From: Hypomesus transpacificus
Lineage: Eukaryota > Chordata > Actinopteri > Osmeriformes > Osmeridae
Length of the DNA: 64,000 bases
Assembly (NCBI RefSeq): GCF_021917145.1
Contig: NC_061071.1
Span: 3,677,689 to 3,741,688 of the forward strand
Direction: 5' to 3'
This document shows positions 35,144 to 46,900 of the stretch, in pieces. The notes below the pieces were generated by a model that saw only the letters and a program-made list of their open reading frames with translations, did not search any database and was not told where the DNA came from. Both the position numbers and the translations under genes were made by a program. Every line of letters begins with the position of its first letter. Position 1 is the first letter of the stretch.

Positions 35144-36094
35144 GTGATGAATAGACAAGAAATTAAAGAACAGTCAGTCCCTTCCCTTCCATACTACTTC
35201 TCTGACAATGGCCACCTGCTTCACACAGACTCCAATGATCCTTACAGGTATCTGTTCAGACGTGGTGATCCTGAGGCTAACCAGAAAGAGGACCAGGCTT
35301 TGTGTTTCTTCATCACCCATCATGTCCAACGACTAATGGAGGAGAACTTCACCCTTCACAGGTTCTATCTCCCAACTGAGCCTCTAAGTGAAGGCCTCAG
35401 TCAGGGCTTTGTGTACCTGAGCTCTGGAGCTCTAGAACACCCAGACAAACTGCTGGTGCTGATCCAGGACCAGGGCACTGTGCAGTGTGGGCTGTGGAGC
35501 TGGAGGGCAGTGGCCCATGAGGGTGTGGAGAAGGGCAGCCAGATCCCCTATGTACGGAGAGCCCTTGAGGAGTCTTACTCTGTGCTGTTGATGAACCCAA
35601 ATGAAAATGGTAATAATGACAGAGGGGAGTCAGCCAGTTGGCATGTGCGCAGCGTGTGGGACCACCTCGTCATGCACTGCGCTGACCAGCGCATTGTTGT
35701 GGTTGCCCATGGATATGGTGGACTGGCATTTGTAGATTTGCTATGTCGGCGTTCACAGGAGGTGCAGCACAAGGTGTGGGCTGTGGCTTTCCTTGACTCC
35801 TCCCATAACATGTGGCACCAGCCATTAGGGGACGAGGCACGTGATTGGCTGCAGAGCTGTTCAAGGCGGTGGGTACCGAGTTCAAAGCCTCTGAACCAGA
35901 ATGTAGGTTCCATTAAAGCGGGGGGGCTGCAGGTGTCTGCCGGGACCCAGAACCAACGCACTGTGCCTGCAGTCTGCATGGAATCAGTGTTCCAGTTCTT
36001 CTCCAAGAAGCTGCAGCCCATACCTCCCACAGCCTTCAGTATTGTCACCAGGAGCAGGAGTCTGGGGCAGGGGAGCAGCACACCTAACGCTTGA
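35144..36094 (+). CDS. intronless Arb2-domain protein (FAM172A/ARB2 paralogue)
   Basis: The single open frame of 316 residues matches the Arb2 domain of FAM172A (ARB2A): NPDKLLVLIQDQG-like text (HPDKLLVLI), QIPYVRRALEESYSV, LLMNPNEN, VWDHLVMHCADQRIVVVAHGYGGLAFVDLL and NMWHQ. FAM172A is a nuclear alpha/beta-hydrolase-fold protein implicated in co-transcriptional splicing control with AGO2, and in fission yeast Arb2 acts in heterochromatin. FAM172A is a many-exon gene, so an intronless copy suggests an ancient retrocopy. The HSYGG turn that carries the serine in FAM172A, as I remember it, is HGYGG here (codon GGA at 35711-35713), so the nucleophile is missing. Length is shorter than FAM172A (about 416), mostly from a missing charged insert. 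The frame is open throughout, so it is probably still used. Confidence 0.85.
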   Translation: MMNRQEIKEQSVPSLPYYFSDNGHLLHTDSNDPYRYLFRRGDPEANQKEDQALCFFITHHVQRLMEENFTLHRFYLPTEPLSEGLSQGFVYLSSGALEHPDKLLVLIQDQGTVQCGLWSWRAVAHEGVEKGSQIPYVRRALEESYSVLLMNPNENGNNDRGESASWHVRSVWDHLVMHCADQRIVVVAHGYGGLAFVDLLCRRSQEVQHKVWAVAFLDSSHNMWHQPLGDEARDWLQSCSRRWVPSSKPLNQNVGSIKAGGLQVSAGTQNQRTVPAVCMESVFQFFSKKLQPIPPTAFSIVTRSRSLGQGSSTPNA

Positions 36095-36354
36095 GCTCAA
36101 ATGAACACCTAGAAGCCTGGACCCCATCCAGCTCAAGACCCGGGAATCATGAAGTATAGCCTCATAATAATCCTCAACTGACGGATTCTTGAACATAATG
36201 CATTTAAAAATGATAAAACTTAACTGCGATTAGTTTTGTTTGTTGATTTTCTGTGGATAGTAAATTCATACAGAGCATTGATGGAGATATTTAATACACA
36301 TTTGCAAACATGACATTAACCAAATTATCAAACAAAACAATGCATTTATAATAC

Positions 36355-36360
36355 AAAATA
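36355..36360 (+). terminator. candidate poly(A) signal, Arb2-domain gene
   Basis: AATAAA lies 260 bases past the stop. The convergent txnl4b stop is only 280 bases further, so the 3' UTRs may overlap. Confidence 0.4.
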
Positions 36361-36642
36361 AATGGAAAATCCAAGCAGAAACAATACAAAGTCTTTGAAG
36401 CAGCTAAAAGTATGAAAAACTCTTCTTTTTACTTTGTTATTTCCACAGGAAACATAACAGATGTTAAACAGTTTAAGGCCTTTGCATTAGTTTTGGGATT
36501 GTCAAACATTACACCTGACAAAGTGAGTTGAACCCAGCTCTACTGTATGAATGTCTAGTGCATTAGAGACGTCCAAATCGAGATATTAAGTCTTCTTGAA
36601 AAGTGACACTATTAAATGTACTCTGCTATCCAAAGACCCACA

Positions 36643-37583
36643 CTAGATACCGTGGTATAAGAGATCATATTTAGGAATATTCTGTGGGTCGATGGGACTC
36701 TGGACAATCATCTTCCCTCTCATAGCTCCCCTGTAGATCACCTCGATCAGGTCAATGAAGTCCTGCTTGGTCTTAAAGCTCCCCACAAACTTGGTGTGGT
36801 CTGGGGACCTGTTGAGAACAAAACGGTTATATCATTAATCCAAATAGTTTTATCAGTATGTAATGTATTAGGACATTTACTGATTCAAACAGTACTTCTA
36901 AACTACACAACCGATGTACAACATCAAATACCAACTACAATATTTTGCTCGGCTCACCCATAATCAACTTTCATATGTTGCCCATTGAAGAAAAAAACCG
37001 TTGATGGTATGTAGCTGATATCGAAATATCTTGTGTAGATCGGTGCTTTATCCACGTCCACAATATATATTGAAGCCATGTTACTCAGGTCGTGGGCTGT
37101 TTTTGACAGCTGTAAAATAAAGATAATCAAAATTAACAAAACTTAAATAAATACATTTTAATTAGCCAAAGTTAAGTTTGTATATAATTTTAAGGAGTGA
37201 ATAGATTATTCCTAAATCTTAGTTAAAAATGTTCAAATTCCAAACATACAAAGTGGAGAGGATAAACTTATCCTAGGATTATTTGGCAATTAACTTAATA
37301 ACGTCATTATACAGACAATTGGTCGGACAATAACATTTTCAGTAAAGGCCAGTGTACAACATGTGATTCATAGTAAGTCCAGGGAAAATTCCAGCAACCA
37401 TGCAGTCAGCTAACGCAATGATGTTAACTACTAGGCTCTGCTACTACTCACAATTTCATCCAGCTGGAGGCAAACCGAGTCTTCATCTCTTCCAAACCGA
37501 AGAACCAAAACCTTTTCGGCAACACCCTTTATAACTTCGTCTATATCCTTTTTGCATGTCAATTTGGGCAAAAACAAACTCAT
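36643..37583 (-). CDS. txnl4b: thioredoxin-like protein 4B
   Basis: TXNL4B (Dim2) is a thioredoxin-fold relative of the U5 snRNP protein Dim1/TXNL4A and takes part in pre-mRNA splicing and the cell cycle. Three exons, 37452-37583, 36958-37109 and 36643-36808, join in phase to 149 residues, the human length. Nearly every stretch matches: [52 protein letters not shown] and KYDLLYHGI. The thioredoxin CxxC active site is absent, as in the whole Dim family. The start is the ATG before SLFLPKLT. The gene is divergent with trmt10c. Confidence 0.97.
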
Positions 37584-38138
37584 TGTTAACTGTGAAATGA
37601 GACACTGTTTGTGTGCATGTAACCTGTTTAACACAAGGAAGTAACGTACTAACGCGTAGTGCAACACCACAATGAGCCCGTCATCATGATTGAAGTCCTA
37701 AAATGGCCCACCTATTTTCAAATGGTCTCGTAAATTAATATGTTTCTTAATATTCTGTGAAAATGTCATGTGCGTATTAGACCTACAAAAAACAGTAGTT
37801 TACGTTTTTATTTTACCTGGACACCAGTAGAGTGTAAACCGTTCCCCAATATATGGCAGTACGACCAAGTTCAATGTTGCACAGCTTTACAACGTGACCT
37901 TTCTCAGTCGAGAAGGCATGGATACAAAACTTAGGTCGTGTACACTAATCTTAGCGATTCAGTTGTCTGCACCAGCAAGCGTATTTAGTGTAGACTATGT
38001 AGGATTAAAATCTGGCGGATAGTGAGAAGTACATTGTATTCGACGATGGAAAACAAACGGGTATTGCTTCTTCTCAACCGGGACGTGACTTATTGGTGAG
38101 GCGACTAGAAACAACATTCGGTTAGAAAGAAGGAAACG
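37584..38138. promoter_or_regulatory. shared promoter region of txnl4b (-) and trmt10c (+)
   Basis: The start codons lie 555 bases apart in divergent orientation. No TATA box is seen near either. A bidirectional housekeeping promoter is the simplest reading. Confidence 0.5.
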
Positions 38139-39779
38139 ATGAGGTCCCTCGGCCCGCAGCTTCTGCATAAACTCAGCAGACACTGCCGTCTTCTGGTACC
38201 AGAACTGGCCAAGACACATGTGATTCAACTGCTGAAATATCCCTGCACTGCTCCACTATGCTCCTTAAGATCCCCGACTCGACACTTTTTTACGTGCGTT
38301 TCATTGAGAAAAGATGTCCCCCAAACTCAACAGACAGATCAACCAGTGGAGAAACTTGACCTGGACATCTGGAAGTCTGTTATGAGATCACAAGTGTCTA
38401 TGGAGGAGAAACCAGAATGTGTTGAAGAAGGCCTTGCATCACAAGGACCCGAAGATGCAGGTGAGGACTCCTCATTGGAGGCCACCCGGGAGCTGGTGAT
38501 GATGTGGCGTCAGGCTGGGAAGCTGGTACCAGAGAACATGAAAGATGAGGATCTGCTGGCGCTAGCTAAGCTCACCACTAAGTCCTCAAAGAAGAAGTAC
38601 CTAAAATACTTAGCCATCAAGGAGGGCCATAAGAAGGCCCGCAAGGAGAAGCAGGAAGAGAGGAAAGCTAAAAGAGTGTATCTGGAGGATAATCGGGTGA
38701 AGGAGGGGGAGGAAGACATGGATGATGAAGGTGGACAAACACTGAAGAACACTTTCCTCCTGCAGTTCTGGAGCCGATCTCTGGACAAGCTGCTGGCCTG
38801 GCGAAGTGCCCAGTCCATGGTGTTCGGCCAGCCGTTAGTGTTCGACATGAGCTACGAGCAGAGCATGGCCAAGCGGGAGGTGGAGAACACCGTCTCCCAG
38901 CTGCTGGAGGTGGAGGGCTCCAACCGCAGAGCCAAAGAGCCATTCCACCTGCACTTCTGCAACTTGCAGCCCGACAGCGGCTACCAGCGCGAGCTGATCA
39001 AACGCTACGGCGCGGACGCCTGGGAACGGCTGCTCATCACCGCCTCAAATCAGAGTTACGTGGACATGTTCCCCCCCGAACGGCTCGTGTACCTCACCGC
39101 GGATTCTCGCAACGTCCTCCGCACCTTTGACCATTCCAAGGTCTACATCGTGGGCTCGCTGGTGGACCGCTCCATCCAGACGGGCTTGTCACTGGCCAAC
39201 GCCAAGCGTCTGAACCTCGCCACCGCACGCCTCCCTCTGGACGAGTTCCTCCACTGGGAGATCGGTGCCAAGAATCTGACCCTGGACCAGATGATCCGCA
39301 TCCTGCTGACCGTGAAGGAGACGGGCAGCTGGCAGGAGGCGCTGGAGTTTGTACCCAAGAGGAAACACGATGGTTTTCACCCAACGCAGCATGAGCCGCA
39401 GGCACCACAGTCATGGCAGAAGAAGGTGTGGGAGAGGCAAGGCCCAAGCTCCAGGCCTACTAGCAGAATGGGTAACAGTGAGGGGACAGGTCGGGAGTCC
39501 CACTACACGACCAGAGACCCTGGTTTTAGAGGGGGGGATAAAGATGGTGCCAGAACGGTGAGGGACAGGGATAATGATGTCAATAGTGGAGCCAGAGACA
39601 GAAGATCCTCAAACACCCATAAGGACACAGCTGGGCGTAGAGAGAGGGATGGAACGGCATGGACAGGAGATGAAAACAAACCACCCAGCAGAGTCCGGAC
39701 ATCTCTGAAGAGCCAGATGGAGGAGCAACGGAGGAGCTCGGGCAAGAAGAACAGCTGGTGGAAAGACGAGAGCCCATGA
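38139..39779 (+). CDS. trmt10c: tRNA methyltransferase 10C (mitochondrial RNase P protein 1)
   Basis: TRMT10C (MRPP1) is the SPOUT-fold m1G9/m1A9 tRNA methyltransferase that, with HSD17B10 and PRORP, forms mitochondrial RNase P. The CDS is a single exon of 546 codons, intronless as I recall for human. Residues 1-50 are basic and suit a mitochondrial presequence. The coiled, Lys-rich segment (KARKEKQEERKAKR) and the SPOUT domain follow, with FHLHFCNLQPDS, YLTADSRNVLRTFD, YIVGSLVDR, LATARLPLDEFLHWEIG, NLTLDQMIRILL and QEALEFVPKRKHDGF. After that point (about residue 410), where human TRMT10C soon ends (403 residues), some 136 more residues follow, rich in Arg, Ser, Asp and Gly with no known domain. 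The start ATG has A at -3. Confidence 0.95.
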   Translation: MRSLGPQLLHKLSRHCRLLVPELAKTHVIQLLKYPCTAPLCSLRSPTRHFFTCVSLRKDVPQTQQTDQPVEKLDLDIWKSVMRSQVSMEEKPECVEEGLASQGPEDAGEDSSLEATRELVMMWRQAGKLVPENMKDEDLLALAKLTTKSSKKKYLKYLAIKEGHKKARKEKQEERKAKRVYLEDNRVKEGEEDMDDEGGQTLKNTFLLQFWSRSLDKLLAWRSAQSMVFGQPLVFDMSYEQSMAKREVENTVSQLLEVEGSNRRAKEPFHLHFCNLQPDSGYQRELIKRYGADAWERLLITASNQSYVDMFPPERLVYLTADSRNVLRTFDHSKVYIVGSLVDRSIQTGLSLANAKRLNLATARLPLDEFLHWEIGAKNLTLDQMIRILLTVKETGSWQEALEFVPKRKHDGFHPTQHEPQAPQSWQKKVWERQGPSSRPTSRMGNSEGTGRESHYTTRDPGFRGGDKDGARTVRDRDNDVNSGARDRRSSNTHKDTAGRRERDGTAWTGDENKPPSRVRTSLKSQMEEQRRSSGKKNSWWKDESP

Positions 39780-41024
39780 GCAAGATCCCCAGACTCTTCC
39801 TTATTATGTGTGTATGTGGTTCCAAAATGAACTATGACGTATTGTTTACATGCATACAGATAAAAGGAAAGCATGTCCATTAAAGTTTTTTTGTGTGCTG
39901 ACATTATTGGTTTATGTACCGTTAGAATCACATTACGAATATAGCACGCTCAGGAAAGAGATCTAAACAAACTATAACTTTATTTTGGTCTGTGACATGA
40001 TGGAATTCAGAAAGGTTTTACAAGTAGTATAAGTAAACATCAACCATGGCACTCAAAATCTAATTTTGAGTTCATTTTATTTGCTCTTACTACTGCACTT
40101 ACATTTAATAAAAATGTCTCAAAGACAAGGTGAACCACCAAGCTCCTCACACGAGACCTGATACATTATAAAGTCATGTCTGATCAATGAAAATCTCAAA
40201 GGCAGAAACACACCTACCAACTCTTTCAGCTCGCACGCAATAACATCTTGATCAGTGTGCACCACAAATAATCAAAAGGAGCAGGGAATTTACCTAAGAC
40301 AATACCATTGGTATTGTGCTTAAAGTAAACTCCACACCAATACTGGCACGTTTACATTGCCAGATTCTCACTCTCAAAAATTGAAGAAATCTCTCAAATA
40401 AAAAAACTAAGAACTTTACGTTCACTAAAACATCCTGTGTACCCCATGTACTATCATTGCTAATACTTGAAGCAATTCCATAAATATAACACTTGTGTAT
40501 AGCTGAATAGTTGCACGATATTCATACAGCTAAGAAATGTCCTGAAGTGTTTGCATATTAGCACTAATCTTAAAACATACATTTCCTAACCTAAATTAAT
40601 TCAAGTCAGTGTTCGAGGCAGTGTATTCTCAATATGGATTAACTGCACTTTGCTACCTAGAAGAAGGGGCAATGTCCCCACAAACCTAAAATCTCTTAAT
40701 TATGGAGGAGATAAACAAAAAGCCATGAATGAGGTCACATAGCTTGAACACAGTGTTCCACTTGGTATGTTGGTCTACAAAGAGGTCAAACACAGGTCAT
40801 TGTACTCTCCCATAGCACAATCGTTGTAATGTTAAAGACATCAACTTCATGGGGAAATAACAGTCCCATGCTGGTGTAAATGGTCTCTCACACTTTGGTA
40901 TTGGACTGGAATACTCCCCCCCCCCCCCCCCTGATTTTGGCTTCTTGACCTCTAGTTTAACTAGTCTGATCCAGACACTGAGGTCATGTGGCTCTGACCC
41001 CCCCCCCCCCCCCGACCTCTGACC
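39780..41024. other. convergent 3' UTRs of trmt10c and blzf1
   Basis: A plus-strand ATTAAA near 39878 probably ends trmt10c. A minus-strand AATAAA at 39979-39984 would give blzf1 a 3' UTR of about 1 kb. Two poly-C runs lie near 40917 and 41000. No coding sequence is seen. Confidence 0.5.
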
Positions 41025-42958
41025 CTAGAGCACCAGGATGTCTCCACTGCAGCGCTCGCAGCAGTTGAAAGTAATGTTCTCATAACGAGTGTATGGGTGG
41101 AATCGTCCGATACTCTTCTTATTGGTCAGAAAAGCAGATGGGGAGGAGTCATCGAGAGGCGGGTCAACCTCGACAGGGCATGAGATGGGGTCTAAAATCT
41201 TCAGCACCTGGGAGAAACAAGAATAGCCATTAGCAGGTGGCAAAGTTAGAGCAAAAGGCATAGTGAGGACAGAACTCCTCCTGACCTTCTCGGCCATCTT
41301 CTCAGCAGGAGTGTTGCAGAGCTCTGAGGCTGGGCTTCCCTTCACCCCACAGCTGCCTACATTTCCCAGCAGGTGCGAGTTGATGGCGTCAGCCAGTTTG
41401 TGATTGGCTACAGCCAGCTCTCCAGTGCTGAGGGGCTGGGCACTGGGGTAATAGGTCTGCTGCCTGCCCCACTGGAGAGACACCAGGAGCTGCTCCAGTG
41501 ACCTGTCAATCAGAACACACTCACCATCACCATCACACGGGGATCGACAGGTCATCAGTGTGTGTGTCTCTTCAGAGGACAATGCTGGGACCGTGTACAT
41601 GGGTTTGCCTCTTACCTGTGTGTGAGCATCATGTCTGTGGAGAAGTCCTCTCTCTCACTCAGCAGATCCTGGATGGCACTCTGAGCATCCCTGGTCTGGC
41701 GTTGGAGCACTGCTCTGGCATTGGTCAGCTCGTCCGCCATCACCCTGGCGACCGAGGTACACGGCACATTCAGGAAACACTTCGCATCCATGACATTTAA
41801 CAGCGTTATAAGCTGATGACGACAACCTACACGTGCTGGTGAGTTATCCCGAGTCATTCATAGACCGGCATTATATGGACTGAAGCACTCAACCCTCGCC
41901 CACACACACACCTGCTGGCGAGGAACTTGCTCCTCCAGACGTCACACTGGATGCTCATTCGCTCCAGCTGCTCGGCCGTGTGAGCCAGGTTCCTGCCCAG
42001 CGCCTCGTTCTCCAGCAGCAGCTGGCTCTTCTCGCGGGCCAGGCGCTCAAAGTGGTACTGCAGGTCCCCCCCCACCGACGCCACCAGCAGCTTCTTCAGC
42101 TCGCGGTTCACCTGCATCGCGACACAGTGGCACGTGTTAGCCCCCACAACAGGCCTTTAGTTAGGGGATTAAGAATGGGATTATGCTAATAGTGCTATGC
42201 TAAAGAAATGATTTTGAATACATTTGAATGGAATGCATTGCATCGTTTTTTGATATCGTGCCACAAAACGTTGTTTACTAGCAGCACTTTATATCACTTA
42301 GGAGAATCCAGCTGTCCTATTACTAGCGCACGCTCCCTACCTCAGTCTGAACACGGATCTGGTTTGACAGGCCCTCTTTGTCCTGCAGCAGCCTGCGCTC
42401 CGAATTCTGTAGCTTCTCCAGAGACCCCCTCAAGTCCTCCAGAGGAGGAGAGGGAGAGGGAGACAGGCGATTCTCCATCTGCTGCCCGGCTTCCCCCTTT
42501 CCCTCCATCGGCAAGACAAAGCCGCTCCGGCTGATGGCTGCGCGGGGGACCACGATCCGCACCACGTCCACCTCCATGCAGGCCTCGCGGCTCACCTTGC
42601 CCAGGTGGAGCACCCCGGGGTGCTGGGGGGAAGTTGAGGGCACAGCTGGGGTGGGTCTGCTGGTGTGCTTGGGGCTAGCCACCTTCAGCAATGGAATCCC
42701 TGCCAGAGGCGTGTTTGTGGCAATCTCCAAGGCAACCAGTGGCTTGTACGTTTCCATCCCATCGCCAGGGCCTCTAACTGGCACCCGGGCAGAACCTAGA
42801 GCAGAAGACATTTGGAATGTTACCGTCCTATAATGTACTAGCTGATGGGGTGAATCAGGGCTGAGTAGACTGAAAGGATAAACACTGGTCTGTAATCAAG
42901 GTCTTGAAAAAACAGGTAAAGCGAGTTACTTACCCTGCACAGCTACTGCTGTTGACAT
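41025..42958 (-). CDS. blzf1: golgin-45 (basic leucine zipper nuclear factor 1)
   Basis: Golgin-45 is a coiled-coil protein of medial Golgi membranes that binds GRASP55 and Rab2 and keeps cisternae stacked. Six coding exons agree in phase: 42934-42958, 42341-42795, 41912-42111, 41616-41744, 41286-41502 and 41025-41207, giving about 402 residues (human 400). An untranslated exon ends near 43439. Landmarks are GPGDGMET near the N-terminus, SERRLLQDKEGLSNQIRVQTE, VNRELKKLLVASVGGDLQYHFERL, ERMSIQCDVWRSKFLASRVM, QDLLSERE and IGRFHPYTRYENITFNCC. The extreme C-terminus is ILVL, a PDZ-type hydrophobic end similar to the GELIAL end of human that binds GRASP55. The first coding exon has only 25 bases. 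An in-frame extension upstream of the ATG exists but matches nothing known. Confidence 0.96.
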
Positions 42959-43439
42959 GGTGGACGCAAATGTTTTCACAGTATAGCTAATTACAGGAGA
43001 GTGTCCGTGCCCTGGGATATCTGCCTGAGTATTACCTGTGGTGGGAAGGAACAATTCTACATTGGTCATGTGAAAGGTCGTTATCTAAAACAAATTATCT
43101 ATTAAATGTAAAATTGTGCTAAAGTTACCTTTGAGCTAAGTCCAAAAGTAATCTACATACACCAGGCATTTCATACAACATCCTTTTACAACACAGCCCA
43201 AACACCTTCTTTATCTATCAAGATAAGGACAGAGTAACAACAAACAAACGTTAGCTGTGCTGGCTAGCTAGTTGGCTAACTTTAGCTGGTAGTGCTAGTG
43301 TGGTCGAACTAGAGATAACACTGAGCAAAACTTAGTTAAATCCCGTGACAGTACGCTCTGCTGGTTGATATTTTAAATGGAAAATGTAGCAAAATAACGA
43401 GCAGTTATGTAGCGAAAGAAAATATTATTTTAGCCTACC

Positions 43440-43773
43440 AAATCTCTCTCAACTGCTTGACGCCATCTTGATTCCTAACCGGATACTGTTGGCCGAACTG
43501 GGCTATGATAGCTTGTCTGGCGGAAGTTGGGAAGTGTTCGACAGGGTGAGAAGATAGGAACCTATGCTGTGGTTGAAGGAGCGGTAGGACTGAAAATATG
43601 GGCACACCAGATGGAAACTGAAAAGGTACGTGCGTCTCATCGCTCCTATTCACCAGTTATAAATAAAGTAATTGTTTTGGATTCATAACAATTACGGGTG
43701 AGTGTGAGATTCAATAATCGTACAAGAACGCTTTCCAAGTGAATTGCTTTAAATTACTTTAGTCACTTTTACA
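43440..43773. promoter_or_regulatory. bidirectional promoter of blzf1 (-) and ercc5 (+)
   Basis: The untranslated first exon of blzf1 (donor after 43439, containing a six-codon upstream ORF, ATGGCGTCAAGCAGTTGA) and the ercc5 start codon are only about 330 bases apart and diverge. Both genes are broadly expressed in other vertebrates. No TATA box was seen. Confidence 0.55.
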
Positions 43774-43918
43774 ATGGGAGTGCACGGGCTGTGGAAGTTG
43801 CTCGAGAGCACGGGGAAGACCATCAACCCGGAGACGCTTGAAGGAAAGATTCTTGCTGTTGGTATCCTTATATTGCAGTGTGTGTGTGTAGGTGTGTGAG
43901 TGTGTGTGTGTGTGTGTG

Positions 43919-43997
<79 letters not shown>

Positions 43998-46900
43998 TAA
44001 TATGGCAGAACCTTAATCAGAACCTCAGACATCAGTATCTGGTTGAACCAGGCAGTGAAGGGAGTGAGAGACCGGGAGGGTAACAGTGTCCAGAACGCCC
44101 ACCTGCTCACTCTCTTCCACCGCCTCTGCAAGCTACTCTACTTCCGCATCAAGCCTGTCTTTGTGTTCGATGGTGATGCTCCTCTGCTGAAGAAACAGAC
44201 ATTGGTAAAGTGTGTGTGTGCGTGCATGTCTGCTTGCATGTTTCTGTGTATGAAAGAGATGCATTGTGACTATGTTTCTATCTATTTTCAGAACCTAAGG
44301 AGACAGAGGAAAGAGGAGTTGAACCGTGAGTCCAAACAAACCAACGAGAAGCTCCTCAAGACCTTCCTGAAAAGACAAGCCATTAAGGCTGCACTGGGAG
44401 AATGCAGGTGAGTCACCGAGGAGGGAGAAGTCCAGTCCAGAAGCTGTGGAGAAACAATGATCTGAAGAAGAAGAAAAAAGACAGTGTCTCTTTGTTCTCC
44501 GATAGACCATTATATCCAGTGAAGCAGTTTTCCTCAGCAGTGATATCTGAGCTTCTCTCCTCCAGTACTGAGGCTCTGCCCAGCATCTCCAGTGTGAGAA
44601 GAGATGAGGTGGATGACATGTACGTCCTACCAGCCCTACCACCACAGGAGGAAAGGGAGAAGAACAGGTGAGACAGAGGCCTATCTGAATTGGCCTCAAC
44701 AATGGACTGGTATTTAATCCACCATGAATGATTTGAACTGGCAATCCTGAACGGATCCATATGGCCTCCCTGGCCTTGCCCCCGGCCCCTGTATCTCTTC
44801 AGTTCAGAGGAAGAGGAGGAGAAGGAGTGGGAAGACATGGCGAACAGTCATCACATGTACCAGGTGAAATGCTTCATAGGCTTTGATATGAACTCGAAAA
44901 TGCAAATTCCAAACCTCAGCCGTTGTGTAAGATGATTTGTTGGGATTGTTTGTTTCTCATGGTGCTATTGGTTGCTGGGAATCGATTTCTTTTCAGGAGG
45001 AGTTGAATGAAAACCCTAACTCTGTGGATATCAACTCAGAGGAGTTCGCCAGCTTACCTCCGGAAGTGAAACACGAGATCCTTAAAGACATGAAAGAGTT
45101 CAGCAAGAGACGCAGGACTATGTACCACAAGCCTCCAGAGGTAACAGACACACACATCCACGCACACACACCCTTTCACATACTCCAAGTATGGACAAGT
45201 CTATCTCCCTGCTCCTGCCAGTGTTCAGGGGAGTTCTCCCAGTACCAGCTGGCTGGACTGCTCCAGAGGAACAAGCTGAACCAGAAACTGGAGGGGGTGG
45301 AGCGAGAGATGAGCCAGCGCAGCGCCGGAGGGGTGGAGCATCTCTACAACGAGGAGGAGCACAGCGTGGAGTCACGACGCCTCGTCTCTGAGGACTCGGC
45401 CCACTACATCCTCATCAAAGGTTCACGTCTCTCTGCGTCTAGCCATTTGAAACAGTCTGGAGACCTTGTTCCTCATTGTGTGTGTGTGTGCTTCCCAGGC
45501 TCTAAGAAGAAAGAGAAGGTTCCAGAAAGCCAGCCTGCCGCCCTGCCCTGGGCTGGCGGGCCCCTCTCAGGGAGGAAGAGGCAGGGGGGAGGGGGGAGGC
45601 CGGAGCCCCTGTGGCGCCCCATCTCAGAAGAGGGGCCCGATGAGGTGTCAGGTCCCTCGCCGAAGGCCCCCAGACTCTCCCCGCCCCTTCAGACCAAGGC
45701 AGCGCCCCCCTCCCCCCGCACACTGCAGGCCATCGAGGCTGCCATGGTCGACAGCTTTGACGAAGAGGACGAGGAGGAGGAGGGGGGGAGAGGGGAGGGT
45801 GTGGTGGAGGGTGTCCAGGGGAGAGCGGGGGGGGAGGTGTCTCCACGTACCCTCCTTGCCATCCGACAAGCCCTAGGAGAGGAGGATGACTTGCCCCCGT
45901 CAAAGACCCTGACTGGCGGCTCCCCCGCCCAGCGTCCAGCGCAGAGATTAGTCATTAGCAGCAGTTCAGAGGAGGAGCCAGAGGGCGAGGGCCAACCCCT
46001 CATCAAGGCCTTAACCAATGAGGATAGGCTCGGATTGAGGAAACACCAACCAGACTTGATTCTTCCGATGGACAGTGTGGTGCTGAGCGGCTCAGAGGAG
46101 GAGCTGGAGGAGGCCTTGAGCCAGAGGAACAGAGCGTTCCTCTCCACAGCACTGGAGCATTCGGAAGGACGTGCGAGCACAGAGAGAACCAGGGACGGAG
46201 GGATGGAGAGAGACAAACCGAAGGAGAAAGATGGAGAGATGGACTGTCTGACTTCTACTGGAGGGGATGACAGGGCGAGGGCAGGGGAGGCAGGGGGTCA
46301 GAAGGAGAGGTCTGGTCCTAAAGGAGGGGTTGTTACAAAACCAAGATCCCTCCCTAGCACAGTGTCACCTCCACCGTCTGGGTCCTCTCTGAATGGAGCT
46401 AAGGAGGCAAGAACCAGCCCGATAACACTCACCCGACTCTCTCCAAAGGAGGAGAGGAATGAACAGAGTGAGGAGACGCAGCAGAGGAATGACGAGATTA
46501 CAGAGACAATGGACAGTGAAGACAGTGACTCAGAAGGTAAAGGTTGCAAGGTGCTTTTCCTTGAATGTTAGGACTGGGTATCGATGTGGTCCTACAGCGT
46601 TTTCGAACGGATACCAATATTTGTTGTGATGCCAGTTCCTCCTGTGTTTCAGACGGCTTCATCGAGATTCCTGGGTGGGAGGAGCCCAAGGAGGAGGAGA
46701 CGGGTGATTCTCTTACAGAGATGGGGGGTGGAGTTCCCTCTGCGGAGGACCATGAAGATATGACCAAAACCGAGGAAGAGGAGGAGGAGGAGGAGGAAGG
46801 TGGGACCGAGGGACTAAGCAGTGAAGCTGCTGCCCTGGGAGAGGGGGATGAGAAGGAAGACAGCCAAGATGCACATCAAGACCCTCAGCCTTCTAACGAG

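Noticed and set aside
45502-45903. Pro-rich minus-strand frames across ercc5 exon 8
   Set aside because: They are shadows of the Glu/Gly-rich plus-strand exon.
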